A DNA stretch of 40,473 nucleotides from a virus: IMG/VR virus record IMGVR_UViG_3300050119_000071, positions 1 to 40,473 of that record; one strand, given 5' to 3'. Under the pieces are notes generated by a model, which was given only the letters and a program-made list of their open reading frames with translations, made no database searches and had not been told where the DNA came from. Shown here one piece after another: positions 39,168 to 40,473 of this stretch (within the stretch, counting starts at the first letter, position 1; every line of letters begins with the position of its first letter). The position numbers and the translations under genes are program-made.

Positions 39168-40324
39168 TTCTCCCTCCGATCCTCCACTTCTTGAATTCTT
39201 TCTCCAATCCATCTCACCACTGGCACTGCCATACTATTACCAAGTGCTTTGTATCTTGCAGTGTCTTTTGCACCAGGTATGTTGGAATACCCATCCTCAA
39301 ATCCCATCAATCTCTCGCATTCTATAGGAAGAAATCTTCTAACGGTTTTGACAGTATCTTGGCTTTCTGGAATAGTCATATTTCTATATGTATCCGAAAC
39401 AAGATTCTTGGTGCCGTCATTATGACTTTGCCAATTACTTGATAGTGTATTGGCAACTAAGTTATTATGACCTTCTTCTATGCCTGCAAATTGCGATTGA
39501 ATTGTAATAGTATCTGCAACAACATTTTTAATTTGGTTATGACTACCATCAAACGGCGGCCCTGCTCTTAAAGTTTGACAAACCAACTTATTGGCTGACT
39601 CCCTAACATCTTCAACATTGTTGCGCATTGGACGAGTTTTCAAAGTTGATGTTAATTGTTGGCTACATACTCCATCGCCTCTTGAACATCCGGTCTCATC
39701 TTGAAAGTTCTTCCCGTCTTTTTCATTCCCGGTGTGCTGTTTATTAGTTCCGCTTTTGCTTGACGACTTAGGATTCCTTTGCAACAGACCTTGCTCAAAT
39801 AATACTTCTGCGGCTGGACGCCAGTCTCCAAGATATCCAACAACGAAGACTCTACGGCGTCTTTGGGGGACCCCGAAATACTGAGCGTCAAGAATTCGGT
39901 AGGCGAGACCATACCCGCATTTTTGCATCTCGCTGAGGATGGCAATGAAATCCCGTCCTTTGTTACTGGATAGTGCCCCTGCAACATTTTCCCAGACGAA
40001 CCATCGGGGCTGTTTCTCTCTAAGGATTTTACAAAACTCAAGGGTGAGTTGTCCTTTGTCTCCGGCCATTCCTGCTCGTTGACCAGCAAGGGAAAAATCT
40101 TGGCAAGGAGTTCCTCCGATGATGAGGTCAATTTCTGTGTTCTTGAAGATTTCGTTTTCATTTAATTTCGTCATATCTCCTAAATTTGGTATTGTTGGGT
40201 AATGATATTTCAATAATTGACAAGGGAACTTTTCAATTTCTGAATACCACGCAGCCTTCCATCCAAGTGGTTCCCACGCAACTGTCGCTGCCTCAATTCC
40301 TGAGCAAATGCTTCCGTATTTCAT
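39164..40324 (-). CDS. DNA (cytosine-5-)-methyltransferase
   Basis: 386 aa with the full C5 motif order: motif I SICSGIEAATVAWEPLGW (5-22), motif IV GGTPCQDFS with catalytic Cys74, motif VI WENVAG (Glu112), motif VIII VPQRRRR (about 152-158), a target-recognition region of about 130 residues with several SANKL/NNLVANTL-like near-repeats, and motif IX/X RYKALGNSMAVPV at the end. It methylates cytosine in phage DNA, probably to escape host restriction. No cognate endonuclease is seen, so it is a solitary enzyme. The start overlaps the zinc-ribbon gene as ATGA. Target sequence unknown. Confidence 0.95.
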   Translation of the reverse strand: MKYGSICSGIEAATVAWEPLGWKAAWYSEIEKFPCQLLKYHYPTIPNLGDMTKLNENEIFKNTEIDLIIGGTPCQDFSLAGQRAGMAGDKGQLTLEFCKILREKQPRWFVWENVAGALSSNKGRDFIAILSEMQKCGYGLAYRILDAQYFGVPQRRRRVFVVGYLGDWRPAAEVLFEQGLLQRNPKSSSKSGTNKQHTGNEKDGKNFQDETGCSRGDGVCSQQLTSTLKTRPMRNNVEDVRESANKLVCQTLRAGPPFDGSHNQIKNVVADTITIQSQFAGIEEGHNNLVANTLSSNWQSHNDGTKNLVSDTYRNMTIPESQDTVKTVRRFLPIECERLMGFEDGYSNIPGAKDTARYKALGNSMAVPVVRWIGERIQEVEDRREK

Positions 40325-40473
40325 TTATCTATTTCCAAGAATCCATTTTTGTTCACAAACATTCCGGTCATTTTTCGTGCGCAAAAACTTGAACAAAATC
40401 GACGAAGTTTTCTCTTAATGATAAAAATATGTGCCAAATCACCCTCTCTTCCACAATAACCACATTTGATTTT
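40321..40473 (-). CDS. Small zinc-ribbon protein, 3' part (junction copy)
   Basis: Right-end copy of the 51-aa zinc-ribbon gene: codon 2 to stop, lacking only the ATG that sits at 128-130 on the left end. TGA at 40321-40323 overlaps the methyltransferase ATG (40322-40324). Closing the circle gives one uninterrupted gene with two Cys pairs, so this is not a separate gene. Confidence 0.75.
   Translation of the reverse strand, partial: KIKCGYCGREGDLAHIFIIKRKLRRFCSSFCARKMTGMFVNKNGFLEIDK
40347..40473. repeat. Terminal direct repeat, right copy
   Basis: Exact copy of 1-127; see the left copy. Confidence 0.95.

Noticed and set aside
39652-40161. 169-aa minus ORF inside the methyltransferase gene
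   Set aside because: Alternative frame of a gene with complete C5 methyltransferase motifs; no separate start signal.

Overview
The window is a complete tailed-phage genome assembled as a circle. Its first 127 bases (1-127) are repeated exactly at its end (40347-40473), so the unique genome is 40,346 bp. A small zinc-ribbon gene reads through the junction without a break, so this overlap looks like a circularisation overlap rather than a packaged terminal repeat. The gene set (Sf6-like small terminase, large terminase, 835-aa portal, scaffold, capsid protein, connector, very large tail protein, row of Gly/Ala-rich proteins, no tape measure or sheath) indicates a short-tailed podovirus-like phage. 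I see no integrase, repressor, DNA polymerase, RNA polymerase, tRNA or recognisable endolysin. Most of the genome is AT-rich. The host is unknown. The tail-fibre repeats and one small membrane protein remind me of phages of soil Acidobacteriota, which is a weak guess from memory.

Layout. There are two divergent transcription units, diverging from the 484-bp region 4123-4606. The leftward (minus-strand, probably early) unit starts at a sigma70-type promoter at 4511-4539. It runs through an endonuclease VII-like gene with eight zinc fingers (B), a helicase/ATPase, a five-finger paralogue (A), a row of small proteins, across the window junction into a zinc-ribbon protein, a C5 cytosine methyltransferase, two small proteins, a third five-finger paralogue (C), and an HNH-AP2 homing-type endonuclease ending at 37461. 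A second strong sigma70-type promoter lies at 1110-1138.

The rightward (plus-strand, late) unit runs from 4607 to 37460. It begins with small proteins, a SegE-like GIY-YIG nuclease, an FmdB-type zinc ribbon and a cold-shock protein. Next come packaging (6298-8405), portal, a histidine phosphatase, a C2H2 mini-zinc finger, scaffold and capsid (9168-15372). A GroES-like co-chaperonin and two tandem paralogues (15444-18221) follow, then connector and tail genes (18318-24332), an acetyltransferase-like protein, probable ejection/internal proteins (25330-29902), a decoration-like protein, a 1406-aa tail fibre with a signal peptide and a GC-rich imported body, and small membrane proteins that may serve lysis (35049-37460). 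The two units meet tail to tail at 37460/37461 with no bases between the stop codons.

The most unusual features are: three paralogous genes fusing tandem 18-residue zinc-finger arrays (8, 5 and 5 fingers) to an endonuclease VII-like domain; a roughly 380-nt leader before the eight-finger gene whose last element pairs with the ribosome binding site; a compact structured RNA just after a TATAAT box at 26049-26126; and a tail fibre with a sharp composition change. Four further proteins carry small zinc-binding motifs, so zinc-site proteins are unusually frequent.
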